This document shows, in pieces, positions 5,241 to 5,620 of a stretch of 5,620 nt of DNA (its first letter is position 1; each line of letters opens with the position of its first letter). A program made the translations under genes and the position numbers. The stretch comes from Bacillota bacterium (GTDB lineage: Bacteria > Bacillota > Clostridia > Peptostreptococcales > Natronincolaceae): NCBI GenBank assembly GCA_023387935.1, contig JAEWHG010000141.1:1-5620 (forward strand), given 5' to 3'. The notes under the pieces were generated by a model. It was given only the letters and a program-made list of their open reading frames with translations, was not told where the DNA came from and made no database searches.

Positions 5241-5620
5241 CTATTTAGCTAATTTAGCAGCTTCAGCAATTGATTTAATATAACCATCAGTATCAACTAA
5301 AGTAGCACTACTTACAACGTCAACCATTTGCTCTTTCGTATTTTTTGCAAGTGTATTTTCAAGCTCAGCTATTGTTTTACCAGCTGTGTAAGCTTCAATA
5401 GCATTGAAGTTTGTAATAAGATGAACCTTAGAACCAGCTTTATTTGCCATATTAGCACTATAAGTATTAGCATTATCTAATTTGGAAGCTAGAACCATAT
5501 CAGGATCAGCATAGTTCTTACCGAAATCTTTATCAGAGTTAGGAACACCAGTATTGGTAGCTTTAGCCATAAATTGATACTCTTCAATAGAAGCAGCTAC
5601 AATTTTATTACCATCTAGAA
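5241..5620 (-). CDS. C-terminal part of an FMN-binding-domain protein (N-terminus outside window)
   Basis: The last 125 codons are present, ending in TAG (5243-5241). The open frame continues past the methionine at 5570 to the window edge (LDGNKIVAASIEEYQF precedes it), so that Met is internal and not a start. The segment resembles clostridial FMN-binding proteins that share the EEYQFM, GVPNSDKDFGK and YSANM blocks. It ends in DVVSSAT (complement of about 5301-5321), which occupies the place of the flavin-attachment motif D-x-x-S-G-A-T, with Ser for Gly. The part before this motif (KTIAELENTLAKN, then DVVSSAT, then GYIKSIAEA) can be aligned with the first domain of the double-FMN lipoprotein (MTLEDVYKMFQTV, DVVSGAT, DFQKIAYMA). 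This suggests the same domain family. Signal peptide and full length are unseen. The gene converges on the reductase unit. A role in extracytosolic electron transfer is inferred. Confidence 0.75.
   Translation of the reverse strand, partial: LDGNKIVAASIEEYQFMAKATNTGVPNSDKDFGKNYADPDMVLASKLDNANTYSANMANKAGSKVHLITNFNAIEAYTAGKTIAELENTLAKNTKEQMVDVVSSATLVDTDGYIKSIAEAAKLAK

Noticed and set aside
5241..5570. Treating the methionine at 5570 as the start of a complete 109-residue gene
   Set aside because: The frame stays open to the window edge and the residues upstream continue the same domain, so the gene is truncated by the window.

Overview
The window looks like a low-GC Firmicute, most likely an anaerobic clostridial-type bacterium. 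The evidence is strongly AT-rich intergenic DNA, AGGAGG/AAGGGG-type ribosome binding sites, Firmicute-style lipoprotein signal peptides, and a RecR C-terminus of Gram-positive type. The species cannot be named from the sequence alone.

Layout, left to right. Bases 1-209 are the 3' end of recR (housekeeping recombination repair), followed by its terminator. The short gap at 210-393 is densely structured: the recR terminator, a 16-bp perfect palindrome, a minus-strand terminator for the next gene, and a second plus-strand terminator. Bases 394-1323 (minus) encode an AraC/cupin transcription regulator. A divergent regulatory region (1324-1523) separates it from two plus-strand genes, each encoding an exported lipoprotein. 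The first (1524-3503) is a fumarate-reductase-superfamily flavoprotein with a C-terminal covalent-FMN domain. The second (3641-4801) carries two FMN-attachment motifs. A strong 16-bp-stem terminator closes this unit at 4880-4920. A roughly 320-base non-coding, hairpin-rich, AT-rich stretch follows. The window ends inside a convergent minus-strand gene (5241-5620, partial), whose C-terminus is again an FMN-binding-type domain.

Working model (inference): the two lipoproteins form an extracytosolic, flavin-based anaerobic reductase module. Electrons from a membrane donor outside the window would pass through the double-FMN lipoprotein to the FMN domain and then the FAD domain of the reductase, which reduces an external organic acceptor. 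The AraC protein probably senses the acceptor or a product and controls the divergent unit. No ApbE flavin transferase, cytochrome or membrane electron donor is encoded here, so these must lie elsewhere.

The most notable observation is that the reductase, compared by eye with fumarate reductase, lacks nearly all the dicarboxylate-binding residues. Its acceptor is therefore probably not fumarate and may be uncharacterised.
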